Of a stretch of 64,000 nucleotides of DNA, positions 38,336 to 46,745 are shown one piece after another. Every line of letters starts with the position of its first letter. The first letter of the stretch is position 1. A model generated the notes under the pieces. It had not been told where the DNA came from and did not search any database. It saw only the letters and a program-made list of their open reading frames with translations. The stretch is from Lactococcus allomyrinae (GTDB lineage: Bacteria > Bacillota > Bacilli > Lactobacillales > Streptococcaceae), in NCBI RefSeq assembly GCF_003627095.1, contig NZ_CP032627.1:1364001-1428000 (forward strand), given 5' to 3'. The translations under genes were made by a program, and so were the position numbers.

Positions 38336-38374
38336 GTATAAAATCCTATCGGATTTTAAAGTGGGGCTAGTATA
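38336..38374. repeat. Dispersed repeat family A, overlapping murP end
   Basis: TATAAAATCCTATCGGATTT continuing TAAAGTGGGGCTAGTATA. The inner AAAATCC-TATC-GGATTTT is a hairpin. Relatives lie near 29923, 55095 and 58597. On the minus strand it supplies the last codons and the TAA stop of murP, so the repeat forms the C-terminal end of that protein. Confidence 0.7.
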
Positions 38375-40281
38375 ATTTGCAACAACTTTTGTCCTCTTTG
38401 CACATCTCCTTGGGTATCAGATAAAACTTCTATATATTCGGCCGAATTTGTCACGACAATTGGAGTAACTGTTGAAAGTCCTGCCGCACTAATAGCATCT
38501 AAATCTACTTCTGCCAAAATATCACCTCTCTTGATATGCTCTCCAACAGAAATCTTCAAATCAAAAGGTTTCCCCTCCAAACTTACAGTATCCAATCCGA
38601 TATGTATTAAAATTTCAACTCCTTCGTCACTTGTAATTCCAACCGCGTGTTTGGTGGGGAAAGTCATTGTAACCACGCCATCAACAGGTGATACAATTTT
38701 ACCATCTGTAGGTCTTATCGCAATTCCTTTACCTAAAATCCCCGTTGAAAAGGCTTCATCTTCTACATCGCTGAGTGAGATTGCTTCTCCATTCATTGGT
38801 GAGAAAAGTTCAATCCTATGTGAAACAGCTTGTTCTTCATGGTCTTCCGCCCAATGGTCTGCCTTATCTTTTTCAGACTGTGGAATTCCCCAAAAATAGG
38901 TTGCAATAAATCCACCAGCATAAGCACTTAATAGACCAATAATATAAATCCACCAGCGTCCACCTGCAATCAAAGGAATAAGCGCAAGCCCCGAAGGGCC
39001 TACAGTAATCGCTCCTGCATTACCCAGTGCACCAATTACTGCACCACCAATACCACCACCGATACACGAAGTGATAAAGGGTCGTCCCATCGGCAGAGTA
39101 ATCCCATAAATCAAAGGCTCACCAATCCCCAAAATTCCAACGGGTAGAGCACCCTTGACCAACTTCACAAAATCTTTATTTTTTCTCAAGCGAATCCATA
39201 AAGCAATAGCGGCACCAACTTGACCTCCTCCAGCCATTGAAAGCAGTGGAAGTAACTGAGTTGAACCTGTTTTTGCAATCATCTCCATATGAATCGGTGT
39301 CAAAATCTGGTGCAATCCAAACATAACTAAAGGTAAGAAGAAAGCGCCTAAAATAAATCCGGAGAAAGCTCCACCAACATTGAGCACCCAGTTAATACTT
39401 CCTACTAAACCAGCAGATACCCAACCCGCAATAGGCATGATTAAGAAAATAGTTGCCAGTCCAATAATTAATAAGCTCAACGTTGGGGTAACAATAATAT
39501 CAATTGAATCTGGTACCCATTTATGTAGTCGTTTTTCCAGTAACGATAAAAGCCATACAGCGAAGATTGCTCCAATAATCCCCCCTTGTCCTGCATTTAA
39601 AGGGGTCCCTGTAAAAATATTAGTTAATGGAGCATCTGGTGTCACACCTGTTAATAATGTTGCGGCTCCAATAATACCGCCCAATGATGGGGTTGCGCCA
39701 AATTCCGTTGCAGCATTAATCCCTGTAAAAATAGCAAGATAAGTGAAGATACCATTTTTCAAAATGTTTAATACTAGCACCGTTTGTTGCCAAGTTCCAG
39801 CATCAATCGATCCAGCAGCAATTAGGTTTGATAGTATTGAAGCTACTCCACCAATCAGACCAGCACCAACTAATGCTGGAATCAAAGGAACAAAAATATT
39901 AGAAATAGATTTTAAAACAGCTTTAAACTTACTCGGCTTATCATACTTATCTTTAGCTGCTGATTTTGTACGAGCAGCGAGTTCCGCTAGGTTTTCTTCA
40001 CTTCCAGGAAAAGTGTCGCCAAGTTTGACACCTACCCTATCTACCATTGTTTGCGCAACCTTATTTACTGTTCCAGGTCCAATGATTACTTGCAAAGTCT
40101 CATCATTTACCGTCCCTAAAACACCATCAATTTTCTTTAAATTATCCATATTAACTTTTGAATAATCTTTAATAGTCATGCGTACACGAGTCATACAATG
40201 AATGACACGTACAACATTACTCTCTCCTCCGACTTGCTCATAGATTTCACGAGCAATACGCTTTACTTTATCATCTGCCAT
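38356..40281 (-). CDS. PTS transporter IIBCA, MurNAc/beta-glucoside type
   Basis: 641-residue phosphotransferase permease: IIB domain (1-80, phosphorylated Cys in VIHCMTRVRM), IIC domain (about 110-460, about ten helices, GIGEPLIYGITLPMGRPF) and a fused glucose-type IIA domain (about 490-641, active histidine in ILIHIGLDTV). With murQ and murR upstream the substrate is most likely N-acetylmuramic acid, taken up as the 6-phosphate. The ATG at 40281 has AAGGAGG upstream; longer frames are spurious. The last residues and stop are encoded by a dispersed repeat. A 283-base repeat-filled spacer parts it from murQ. Confidence 0.88.
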   Translation of the reverse strand: MADDKVKRIAREIYEQVGGESNVVRVIHCMTRVRMTIKDYSKVNMDNLKKIDGVLGTVNDETLQVIIGPGTVNKVAQTMVDRVGVKLGDTFPGSEENLAELAARTKSAAKDKYDKPSKFKAVLKSISNIFVPLIPALVGAGLIGGVASILSNLIAAGSIDAGTWQQTVLVLNILKNGIFTYLAIFTGINAATEFGATPSLGGIIGAATLLTGVTPDAPLTNIFTGTPLNAGQGGIIGAIFAVWLLSLLEKRLHKWVPDSIDIIVTPTLSLLIIGLATIFLIMPIAGWVSAGLVGSINWVLNVGGAFSGFILGAFFLPLVMFGLHQILTPIHMEMIAKTGSTQLLPLLSMAGGGQVGAAIALWIRLRKNKDFVKLVKGALPVGILGIGEPLIYGITLPMGRPFITSCIGGGIGGAVIGALGNAGAITVGPSGLALIPLIAGGRWWIYIIGLLSAYAGGFIATYFWGIPQSEKDKADHWAEDHEEQAVSHRIELFSPMNGEAISLSDVEDEAFSTGILGKGIAIRPTDGKIVSPVDGVVTMTFPTKHAVGITSDEGVEILIHIGLDTVSLEGKPFDLKISVGEHIKRGDILAEVDLDAISAAGLSTVTPIVVTNSAEYIEVLSDTQGDVQRGQKLLQIILAPL

Positions 40282-40344
40282 AAGTGACAGCCTCCTTTTT
40301 AAGATGTTAAGAGTTCCTTGACTCCAATAAGTGAACACTATTTT

Positions 40345-40560
40345 GAAGGGATTACTTCATGTGGAGAATTCTTTCCCCACCATCAATATCAAAGTATAGC
40401 CTCACATCAAAGATATGAAGGCATCCTACCTGAAATCTATCTCGCTTTGTTACGCTGTCGCTTTCACTAACCGACTAAAGTCGGAAGTTCAAATCGCAAT
40501 CGCTAAAGCGCACTATCCCTAGGACAGTAGAATAAAAACACGCACTTACTAGGTTAAACT
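40345..40560 (-). repeat. Inverted family B/D repeat in murQ-murP spacer
   Basis: Read on the minus strand the ends match family B: GTTTAACCTAGTAAGTGCGT at one side and GATGGTGGGGAAAGAATTCT with GAAGTAATCCCTTC at the other. The middle holds a family D block (40461-40497, TTCACTAACCGACTAAAGTC ... AAATCGC) with a CGACT/AGTCG hairpin. It splits an otherwise compact catabolic operon. Confidence 0.65.
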
Positions 40561-40564
40561 TTTT

Positions 40565-41455
40565 TCACAAAGTATCTTTCACAAAGCCTTTGGCAGAAAT
40601 TAATTTTTGCTCTGCTGTTTTTTTATCTGTTTGAGTCAAAATCATGACAATCGCAAGTTTTACATTTTCCTGCGCTTCGATAAACTTGAGTGTTGCTGTT
40701 TCATAGTCACACTCTGTTGCTTGCATGATAATACGTTTTGAGCGTTCAACCAACTTTTCATTCGTTGCTTTTACATCAACCATCAGATTATTATAGACTT
40801 TACCAATCCCAATCATTGAAATTGTTGAAATCATATTAAGAATTAACTTTTGTGCAGTTCCTGCTTTCAATCGGGTTGAGCCTGTCAAAAACTCTGCTCC
40901 ACAATCGACTTCAATTGGTAAATCTGCGTGCTGACTAATTTCAGCATTAAGATTACACGAAATCGTTCCTGTATTTGCCCCAACTTCTCGTGCATAATTG
41001 AGCGCACCAATCACATAAGGCGTTCTGCCACTCGCAGCAATCCCAATGACCATATCATCTTTAGTCAAATCCAAATGAATCAAATCTCTCTTTCCTAGAT
41101 CCAAGTCATCTTCTGCACCTTCAACCGCAATCGTCATTGCTCTTTCTCCACCTGCAATCAAACCGATGACCATCTCTGGACTTACACCAAAGGTTGGAAC
41201 ACATTCCGCTGCATCAAGAACTCCTAATCGGCCACTTGTTCCAGCACCAAGATAGATGAGTCGTCCTCCTTTATTGAAAGCTTCAATGGTTGCTACGATA
41301 ACTCTCTCAACCTGTGTTAATGATTTTTCGACGGCCTGTGCAACTTTTTTATCCTCTTGGTTCATCAATGCTACTGCTTCACTCACACTCATTTTATCAA
41401 GTCCAAAAGTATTTTTATTTCTTTTTTCTGTAATTAAATTTTCTAAATTAAGCAA
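40565..41455 (-). CDS. murQ: N-acetylmuramic acid 6-phosphate etherase
   Basis: Removes the lactyl ether from MurNAc-6-phosphate to give GlcNAc-6-phosphate, which enters amino sugar metabolism. 296 residues with an SIS fold: GAGTSGRLGVLDAAEC near residue 75, GIAASGRTPYVIGAL near 130, TGSTRLKAGTAQKLILN near 200. The start is a TTG with GAGG seven bases upstream. murR lies upstream and the PTS gene downstream on the same strand, making a cell-wall sugar recycling unit. Confidence 0.96.
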   Translation of the reverse strand: MLNLENLITEKRNKNTFGLDKMSVSEAVALMNQEDKKVAQAVEKSLTQVERVIVATIEAFNKGGRLIYLGAGTSGRLGVLDAAECVPTFGVSPEMVIGLIAGGERAMTIAVEGAEDDLDLGKRDLIHLDLTKDDMVIGIAASGRTPYVIGALNYAREVGANTGTISCNLNAEISQHADLPIEVDCGAEFLTGSTRLKAGTAQKLILNMISTISMIGIGKVYNNLMVDVKATNEKLVERSKRIIMQATECDYETATLKFIEAQENVKLAIVMILTQTDKKTAEQKLISAKGFVKDTL

Positions 41456-41540
41456 TTCTTACCTCTTTTACGAAATTTTATTTTATATTTATATCAAATA
41501 TAATATCATAAAAGAAATTTTATTTCAACCATTAAAATAA

Positions 41541-41565
41541 AAAAAGAGCTTAATCACTCTTTTTT
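41541..41565 (-). terminator. Terminator of murR
   Basis: AAAAAGAG / CTCTTTTT stem with an eight-base loop, overlapping the murR stop, with T-runs on both sides. murQ may thus have its own promoter. Confidence 0.65.
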
Positions 41566-42404
41566 TCTATTTTGTTAATTGCTTTTAGTGATTTCAGGAT
41601 AGAATCTCGTGAACGCTCAAAATTATTACTAACATAAGTATAAAATAAAATATCAACAAGATAAATTTGTGCCATCATAGATACCGTAGCTGCTTGCCGA
41701 AATTCAAAATTCTCTCCAGAAATAGAAATTAATGGATAATCTGCACTCCGTGCCAAGCTAGAATTTTCTTTTCCTGTAATAGCTACTGTCGTAATTTTCT
41801 GATTTTTGGCCAATTCAACCATTTCTAATACTTCCTTTGACTCACCTCTATCACTTACTGCAAAAAATAATTTTTTTTGCTTATTATTCATCAATATAAC
41901 TGCTGTTGTATGCGTATTATCTTCGCACATCGCAGTTTTACCAATACGATTGAATTTCTGGGCAAGGTCTTGCGCCACTAAATATGATGCTCCTATGCCA
42001 AATACAAAAATAAGTTGCGCTTCTTCAATCAGCTGGGCAGTTATTTTCAGAGCATCATTAGAGAGATGTTCATTAACTAATTCTGTCATGTGATTAATTC
42101 TGGCTTTTAGTTTAGATTTAATAGAATCAATTTCTTCGTTTGGCCGTAATTCTTGAAAATCTGTTTCAGATTGAGCATTTGCCTGCCAAATAGAGAGCTG
42201 CTGTTTGAGGTGAGGGACTCCATCAAGCCCAATTGACTTAACAAATCGAACGACTGTAGCTGGCGAGACTTGACTATTTTTTGCAATATCTTGTGTACTT
42301 AAAGTAATAATTTCTTCAGGAAATTTCAAGATATATTCTCCAACTTTTGCTTCATTTGGGGAAAGTTCTTTTAGCTTAGATTGGATTTCTAGTAAAATGT
42401 TCAT
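41550..42404 (-). CDS. murR: RpiR-family regulator MurR-like
   Basis: 284-residue regulator: N-terminal HTH of the RpiR type (SPNEAKVGEYILKFPEEI, SQVSPATVVRFVKSIG) and a C-terminal SIS sugar-phosphate domain (about 110-250). Next to murQ and a PTS it probably senses MurNAc-6-phosphate. The ATG has no Shine-Dalgarno, and TGATATAAT ends exactly six bases before it: another leaderless candidate. Whether it represses or activates cannot be read from the sequence. Confidence 0.85.
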   Translation of the reverse strand: MNILLEIQSKLKELSPNEAKVGEYILKFPEEIITLSTQDIAKNSQVSPATVVRFVKSIGLDGVPHLKQQLSIWQANAQSETDFQELRPNEEIDSIKSKLKARINHMTELVNEHLSNDALKITAQLIEEAQLIFVFGIGASYLVAQDLAQKFNRIGKTAMCEDNTHTTAVILMNNKQKKLFFAVSDRGESKEVLEMVELAKNQKITTVAITGKENSSLARSADYPLISISGENFEFRQAATVSMMAQIYLVDILFYTYVSNNFERSRDSILKSLKAINKIEKKSD

Positions 42405-42445
42405 ACTTTTATTATATCATAAGCATGAAACTTTATTTCACAAAA

Positions 42446-42465
42446 AAAGATGCCGAAGCATCTTT
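42446..42465 (-). terminator. Terminator of bceAB-like operon
   Basis: Eight-base stem AAAGATGC / GCATCTTT closed by a TTCG tetraloop on the minus strand, followed by TTTTTG. A clear intrinsic terminator. Confidence 0.9.
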
Positions 42466-42468
42466 ATC

Positions 42469-44463
42469 TTATCTTTCAACAATTTTGTAGTAAACTCTGC
42501 TTGTAATTTTGTAAATGAGGTAATAGATAGCAGCACAGCTCGCAATAGTAATCAGGCTGATGGTCAGTGTTAGATTACTATCCACCACACCAAAAATCAT
42601 CAAAATCTTATCAATCATCCGATAAGCCCCTAGAAGGTGAAGAATCGTAATGACCAACGGCAAGAAGAAAATCATACGCACTTGAGATTTGATTGTTTTT
42701 TGAACCTCAGCCTTTGAAAGCCCAACTTCTTGGAGAATCTTGAATGACCTTTTATCTTGTGCTCCTTCAGAGAGCTGTTTATAATAGATAATCAAAGCTG
42801 CTCCAAGAATGAAGCTGGCTCCTAAAACAAAACCAATAAATACAAAACCACCAATTTGGGCACGTTGAGTTTCCCATGTTTCAGTACGGTAACTTAGTGA
42901 TAGACTATCATCATTTCCATTTTGTCGATTGAAGGCCGTTGTTAATTTCTTTTCATCTGCCTTGTTCACTTCAAACAACGTCATTGTGATTGGAAGTTGT
43001 GTATAATCTTGCTCACCCTTGGTTGAATTGTAATTCTTTAATTCTTGATTCATTATTTTCTCGTTGGCAAATACCATTAATAATGAATTTGTTGGACTTA
43101 TTCCTTCTGGAAAATTCTTTACTGATTCGAGATGGCCAGCAACACGGTATTGATGACCATACCAGTCTACTGTATTAACTGTAGTCGTTGCACTTTTCTT
43201 ATCACTTGATAAGTCTAAAAGCAAGACCTGATTTTCTGTCAGTGCTGACAAATCTTGATTACCAAGAGATTTTAAACTATCTATCGTTGTCAGCGTAACA
43301 AAATAATCATCTTGATCAAGAAGTTTTGTACTTCCAGAACTTCTTGCTATAAATTGTGTCTCAGAACCTACTTTACGTGTAATTTCAAGGTCTGGTGACA
43401 TATAAAGAGTAGAAAGACTATTGACTTTGACACCTGCATCTGACGCTGCTTTTTCTGTCAGTGCTGACAGGTCTGCACTCGTTTTTTTATCACCAAAGGA
43501 TGTAATCTGCGCCTCTTTAGGGAATTGAGTCTTGACCATATTCTCTGTTCCAAAGAAAATTCCCAGACTGACAATAACTGTCACAATTGTCATTGACAAT
43601 AAAATGGTAATATTACCGAGACCAATTGCATTTGCTTTCATTCGATAAAGCATCGAACTTGTCGTGATAAAGTTATTAGGTTTGTAATAACTTGGACGCT
43701 TCTTCTTACGTTTGAGATACCATACGGTAAAACTCACGTAGAAAAAATATGTTCCGAAAATAACAAGAAGTACGGCGATAAAAAATTTGACCAAAGCAGC
43801 TATTGGATTTTCAACAGTGAGGGCAACATAATATCCTGCTACAAGTAGAATCACTGCAAGTCCAGCAAAGAAAATATTAGATTTAGGCTCTCTTTCGCCT
43901 TTGGACTCTTCACGTAACAAATCAAGACTTGATGATTTCCAGATAATGAAACTTCCGATAATCATTAAAATCAGGAAAAAGATGGCATAGATAAACATAA
44001 CAATTCCGATAGCTATTGGATTTATCGCCAAGTTAAAATAACTTCCTCCGATAAGATTGACGAAGATTAAATAAAGAAACTTCGAAAAAGCAATACCACA
44101 TATTGTTCCGATAACAACTGTGATGATATAGCTAAGTAAAAGCTCAAGAAAAGCTACGCCCGCAATCCGAACTTTACCAAATCCAAGAATATCATAAAGT
44201 CCAAACTCTTTTGACCGTTGAAGTTGTAAGAAACGGTAGCTATAAATTAAAATTAAAATCGAAAAAATTGTTAAGATGATAAGCGCAAAGCCCATCAATT
44301 CAGCAACTGCACTTCCTCCTCTAAGTTTATCAATAGAAGGTGAAAGTCCAATAGATGCCGTTACAAAAATCATGACAAACATCGTAATACAAGCCATCAA
44401 AAAAGGAGCAAAACTTTTAAATCCTTTTCTAATATTACTTGTGGCGAGCTTCAAACTAAGCAT
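42469..44463 (-). CDS. Bacitracin-type ABC transporter permease (BceB-like)
   Basis: 664-residue FtsX-type permease with about ten membrane helices and a large external domain (about residues 300-540) between helices 7 and 8, the BceB layout that confers resistance to, and senses, peptide antibiotics. The helix-1 region KGFKSFAPFLMACITMFVM and the C-terminal permease repeat are typical. Two palindromes (43246-43261, 43455-43470) lie in the external domain and both encode DLSALTE. It overlaps the ATPase gene by eight bases. The probable sensor kinase is at 35171-36046. Confidence 0.9.
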   Translation of the reverse strand: MLSLKLATSNIRKGFKSFAPFLMACITMFVMIFVTASIGLSPSIDKLRGGSAVAELMGFALIILTIFSILILIYSYRFLQLQRSKEFGLYDILGFGKVRIAGVAFLELLLSYIITVVIGTICGIAFSKFLYLIFVNLIGGSYFNLAINPIAIGIVMFIYAIFFLILMIIGSFIIWKSSSLDLLREESKGEREPKSNIFFAGLAVILLVAGYYVALTVENPIAALVKFFIAVLLVIFGTYFFYVSFTVWYLKRKKKRPSYYKPNNFITTSSMLYRMKANAIGLGNITILLSMTIVTVIVSLGIFFGTENMVKTQFPKEAQITSFGDKKTSADLSALTEKAASDAGVKVNSLSTLYMSPDLEITRKVGSETQFIARSSGSTKLLDQDDYFVTLTTIDSLKSLGNQDLSALTENQVLLLDLSSDKKSATTTVNTVDWYGHQYRVAGHLESVKNFPEGISPTNSLLMVFANEKIMNQELKNYNSTKGEQDYTQLPITMTLFEVNKADEKKLTTAFNRQNGNDDSLSLSYRTETWETQRAQIGGFVFIGFVLGASFILGAALIIYYKQLSEGAQDKRSFKILQEVGLSKAEVQKTIKSQVRMIFFLPLVITILHLLGAYRMIDKILMIFGVVDSNLTLTISLITIASCAAIYYLIYKITSRVYYKIVER
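43246..43261. repeat. Palindrome CTGTCAGTGCTGACAA in permease gene
   Basis: In-frame copy, read DLSALTEN in the external domain of the BceB-like protein. Confidence 0.85.
43455..43470. repeat. Palindrome CTGTCAGTGCTGACAG in permease gene
   Basis: In-frame copy, read DLSALTEK, about 70 codons before the other copy; the two give the same heptapeptide DLSALTE in one protein. Confidence 0.85.
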
Positions 44464-45286
44464 GGTTTCCTACCTCCGCTCCGATTTTTCTCGTAGCTTC
44501 GAGCTTTCCTCCTTGACCATTTTGAGCTGTTTCTACCTGGCTACCTAAAAATGCAGTCATGGAAAGAGTAATCTCCTTAGCAAAATCTGTTGCTGTTTTT
44601 TCGCCACGATAGAGTTGGTGATAAAGAACCCCATCTTTGATAAATAATACACGCTTCGCATGACTTGCGGCAAGACTTGAGTGGGTCACCATGATGATGG
44701 TTTGACCAATATCATTGATTTCTTCAAAAAGGTTAAGTAAGTCCTCAGAATTTTTAAAGTCAAGAGCGGCAGTTGGTTCATCAGCGAGAACTAAATCAGG
44801 TTGACTAATCAGCGCACGCGCTACAGCAACTCTTTGTTTTTGCCCACCAGAAAGTTCAAAAGGCTGCTTTTCAAGTAGAGGTTCAATATGTAATTTCGGT
44901 GCAAGTTGTTCCAATCTTGATTTCATAACTTTCACATTTTCTTTAGCCAGTACTAAAGGAAGATAGATATTATCTCGCACACTAAGTGTATCCAAAAGGT
45001 TAAAGTCTTGGAACACAAACCCTAGATGGTCGCGGCGGAAAGCTGAGATTTCCTTGTCATTGATTGCTGTGATATCTTCTCTATTTAACAAAACTTGCCC
45101 AGATGTTGGTTTTTCAAGCGTTGATAAAATATTTAAAAGTGTTGTTTTTCCTGAACCTGACTCACCCATGATAGCGATATATTCACCATTTTCTACTCCA
45201 AAATCAATATCAACAAGGGCTGTTGTTTCTTCTTTTGAGAAACGAGTTTTAAAAATCTTCTTCAGGTGTTTAACTTCGAGTAACAT
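44456..45286 (-). CDS. Bacitracin-type ABC transporter ATPase (BceA-like)
   Basis: 276-residue ATPase. Walker A GESGSGKTTLLN, Q-loop FQDFNLLD, signature [15 protein letters not shown] and Walker B LVLADEPTAALD are intact, followed by MVTHSS. The core matches BceA/LolD-type proteins. It extends about 20 residues beyond the usual end (ETAQNGQGGKLEATRKIG), an odd tail of unclear role. GGAGG precedes the ATG. It is coupled to the BceB-like gene. Confidence 0.93.
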   Translation of the reverse strand: MLLEVKHLKKIFKTRFSKEETTALVDIDFGVENGEYIAIMGESGSGKTTLLNILSTLEKPTSGQVLLNREDITAINDKEISAFRRDHLGFVFQDFNLLDTLSVRDNIYLPLVLAKENVKVMKSRLEQLAPKLHIEPLLEKQPFELSGGQKQRVAVARALISQPDLVLADEPTAALDFKNSEDLLNLFEEINDIGQTIIMVTHSSLAASHAKRVLFIKDGVLYHQLYRGEKTATDFAKEITLSMTAFLGSQVETAQNGQGGKLEATRKIGAEVGNHA

Positions 45287-45343
45287 TTTGACCTCCGATA
45301 GTTTGCTATGTATAAGTTAGCAAACTTTACTGTTTTTAGACTA

Positions 45344-45499
45344 TTATTCTTTAACTATTTTGATTATTTTTGATTCTTGTTCAATTTTTGCAAGCTTATC
45401 CTTTAGAGCATGGATACTATAAATAAGACAACCTCCCATGAGTGAAACAAGGACAATTGTGATACCCATTAATGCAATATTTAACTGTAAAAATGTCAT
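45344..45499 (-). CDS. Small membrane protein upstream of bceA-like gene
   Basis: 51 residues from the ATG at 45497-45499, which has GGAGG upstream; the longer frame from TTG at 45547 overlaps a pseudogene and is less likely. One membrane helix (about 8-30, NIALMGITIVLVSLMGGCLI), then a charged, coiled-coil-like tail ALKDKLAKIEQESK. It lies between the yxeA remnant and the transporter genes on the same strand and is probably cotranscribed with them. No family recognised. Confidence 0.6.
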   Translation of the reverse strand: MTFLQLNIALMGITIVLVSLMGGCLIYSIHALKDKLAKIEQESKIIKIVKE

Positions 45500-45550
45500 T
45501 TTATTTTCCTCCGAGATTGTATTTTTTGTTAGAAGGTTTACTGACAAACC

Positions 45551-45927
45551 TTATGATTTACTGATAGCCTTGTCAGTCAGCTCTTCAAGTTCTGTCAGTA
45601 CTTTTACCGGAACTTTTGTTTTCGGTAGCTCTTGCCAGCTCGTAATTATCTGGCGTTTTTATTATATTTTACTTCGATATAAGTATTTTTTCGTAAAGTT
45701 TTTGACGATTGGAGAATAACTTTTACTTTTTTATTCACATTGGGTGAATCATAGTCATAAAGATACGCCACATCACCATTTTTTGTATTCCACAGAGTTT
45801 TTTTACCTTCCTACATGATTTTTCATATAACACAGGTTTTCACCGCGGTACACAAATTGATAATAACTATACATTCCACCCACAATCAATACTATTATTG
45901 CAAGTAACCAATAATAACTTTTTTCAT
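45551..45927 (-). pseudogene. Degenerate YxeA-family gene
   Basis: Starts MKK one base after the stop of the intact yxeA-like gene, then breaks. Pieces remain in different frames: YYWLLAIIVLIVGGMYSYYQ (signal/anchor), LWNTKNGDVAYLYDYDSPN, KTLRKNTYIEVKYNKNA, and the end ITSWQELPKTKVPVKVLTEL, which aligns with NWEEVQKPKIPSPALKEI of the intact neighbour. At least three frame changes are needed to join them. A tandem duplicate that has decayed. Confidence 0.8.
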
Positions 45928-45928
45928 T

Positions 45929-46282
45929 TTATTTTTGAATTTCCTTTAATGCTGGTGATGGGATTTTTGGCTTTTGAACTTCTTCCCAATTTGTCACCCC
46001 TTTAGCTTTATTGTATGTTAATTTTAAATAAGCCTCGTGACGCAAGTTATGGTCTGCATTAAAATCAAGTTTTTTCATTTTTCCATTTTTATCATATGCT
46101 TTTTCTTTGTATTCATAGTGATAATACGTTTTACCTGTATCATCCTGATCTTTTACCTTTTTTCCATCTTGCGTAACTTGAATATAATAAGATGTCCCTC
46201 CGTAGCTTATCTTATACCAGGCATATCCTGAGCCTGCAATAATAACAATTAATGCGATTAACCCAAATAACATTTTTTTCAT
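45929..46282 (-). CDS. YxeA-family (DUF1093) secreted protein
   Basis: 117-residue protein with an N-terminal signal-anchor (MKKMLFGLIALIVIIAGSGY) and a small external domain with YYIQVTQDGKKV and YYHYEYKEKAYDKNG, as in the YxeA family. In Bacillus and relatives yxeA lies beside peptide-antibiotic BceAB-like transporters, and here too a Bce-type system follows. A decayed paralogue lies immediately downstream. Function unknown; presumed accessory factor in the peptide response. Confidence 0.8.
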   Translation of the reverse strand: MKKMLFGLIALIVIIAGSGYAWYKISYGGTSYYIQVTQDGKKVKDQDDTGKTYYHYEYKEKAYDKNGKMKKLDFNADHNLRHEAYLKLTYNKAKGVTNWEEVQKPKIPSPALKEIQK

Positions 46283-46389
46283 TCTTCTAAATCCCCTCTA
46301 ATCCTTTTCTTTGAAAAGTTTTTGATTTGATAAATTAATTTTAACAGGGAATACAGAGATTAAAACTTACAAATTTGTAAGCTTATATT

Positions 46390-46485
46390 TTTTAACTTAG
46401 CAAGTGCGTACTAAACTCTGCTTTCGTTCTACTAACATTGGTGGGGGAGAAAGAATCTCCACCAATGAAGTAATCACTTCAAGAT
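46390..46485 (+). repeat. Dispersed repeat family B, short copy
   Basis: TTAGCAAGTGCGTACTAAAC, then CTGCTTTCGTTCTACTAACA, a GGTGGGGGAG/CTCCACC hairpin and GAAGTAATCACTTC. It lacks the middle CCCCCACCT hairpin of the copies at 30007 and 51453. It fills the spacer between yxeA and the 78-residue gene. Confidence 0.7.
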
Positions 46486-46489
46486 AAAA

Positions 46490-46513
46490 AAAATAGACTC
46501 GTAAGTCTATTTT
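46490..46513 (-). terminator. Terminator after 78-residue gene
   Basis: AAAATAGACT / AGTCTATTTT stem with a four-base loop that overlaps the stop codon, followed on the minus strand by TTTTATC. It ends the aroC unit. Confidence 0.8.
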
Positions 46514-46743
46514 GGAATATGAATATCTAGTAGGACAACTTCCTGTCCTTCTGGTCTTGAGCGATAAGGATTGTAGAAAATTGCTGACATTTCCACATAA
46601 TCTGGGTGAATCTCTTTTGGTGCGCCCATGATGATGTTGTCCTCAAAATCATGAGTGAAACTATCAATAAAAGAATTACACTGACTCATATCATCAAAAA
46701 CTAACATTTCATGCTTGTTTACTGTGACTTCTACGTGTTTCAT
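46507..46743 (-). CDS. Conserved-looking protein of unknown function, 78 residues
   Basis: Soluble 78-residue protein without signal or membrane segment; acidic first half with FDDMSQCNSFIDSFTHDFED and a beta-like end GQEVVLLDIHIPK. AAGGAG precedes the ATG, which lies two bases after the aroC stop, so the two are coupled. It ends in a terminator. I do not recognise a family. The tight link to aroC suggests a real gene. Confidence 0.7.
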   Translation of the reverse strand: MKHVEVTVNKHEMLVFDDMSQCNSFIDSFTHDFEDNIIMGAPKEIHPDYVEMSAIFYNPYRSRPEGQEVVLLDIHIPK

Positions 46744-46745
46744 GC

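Noticed and set aside
39380-40165. Two long plus-strand frames opposite the MurNAc PTS gene
   Set aside because: Antisense shadows of a conserved membrane protein gene; no translation signals.
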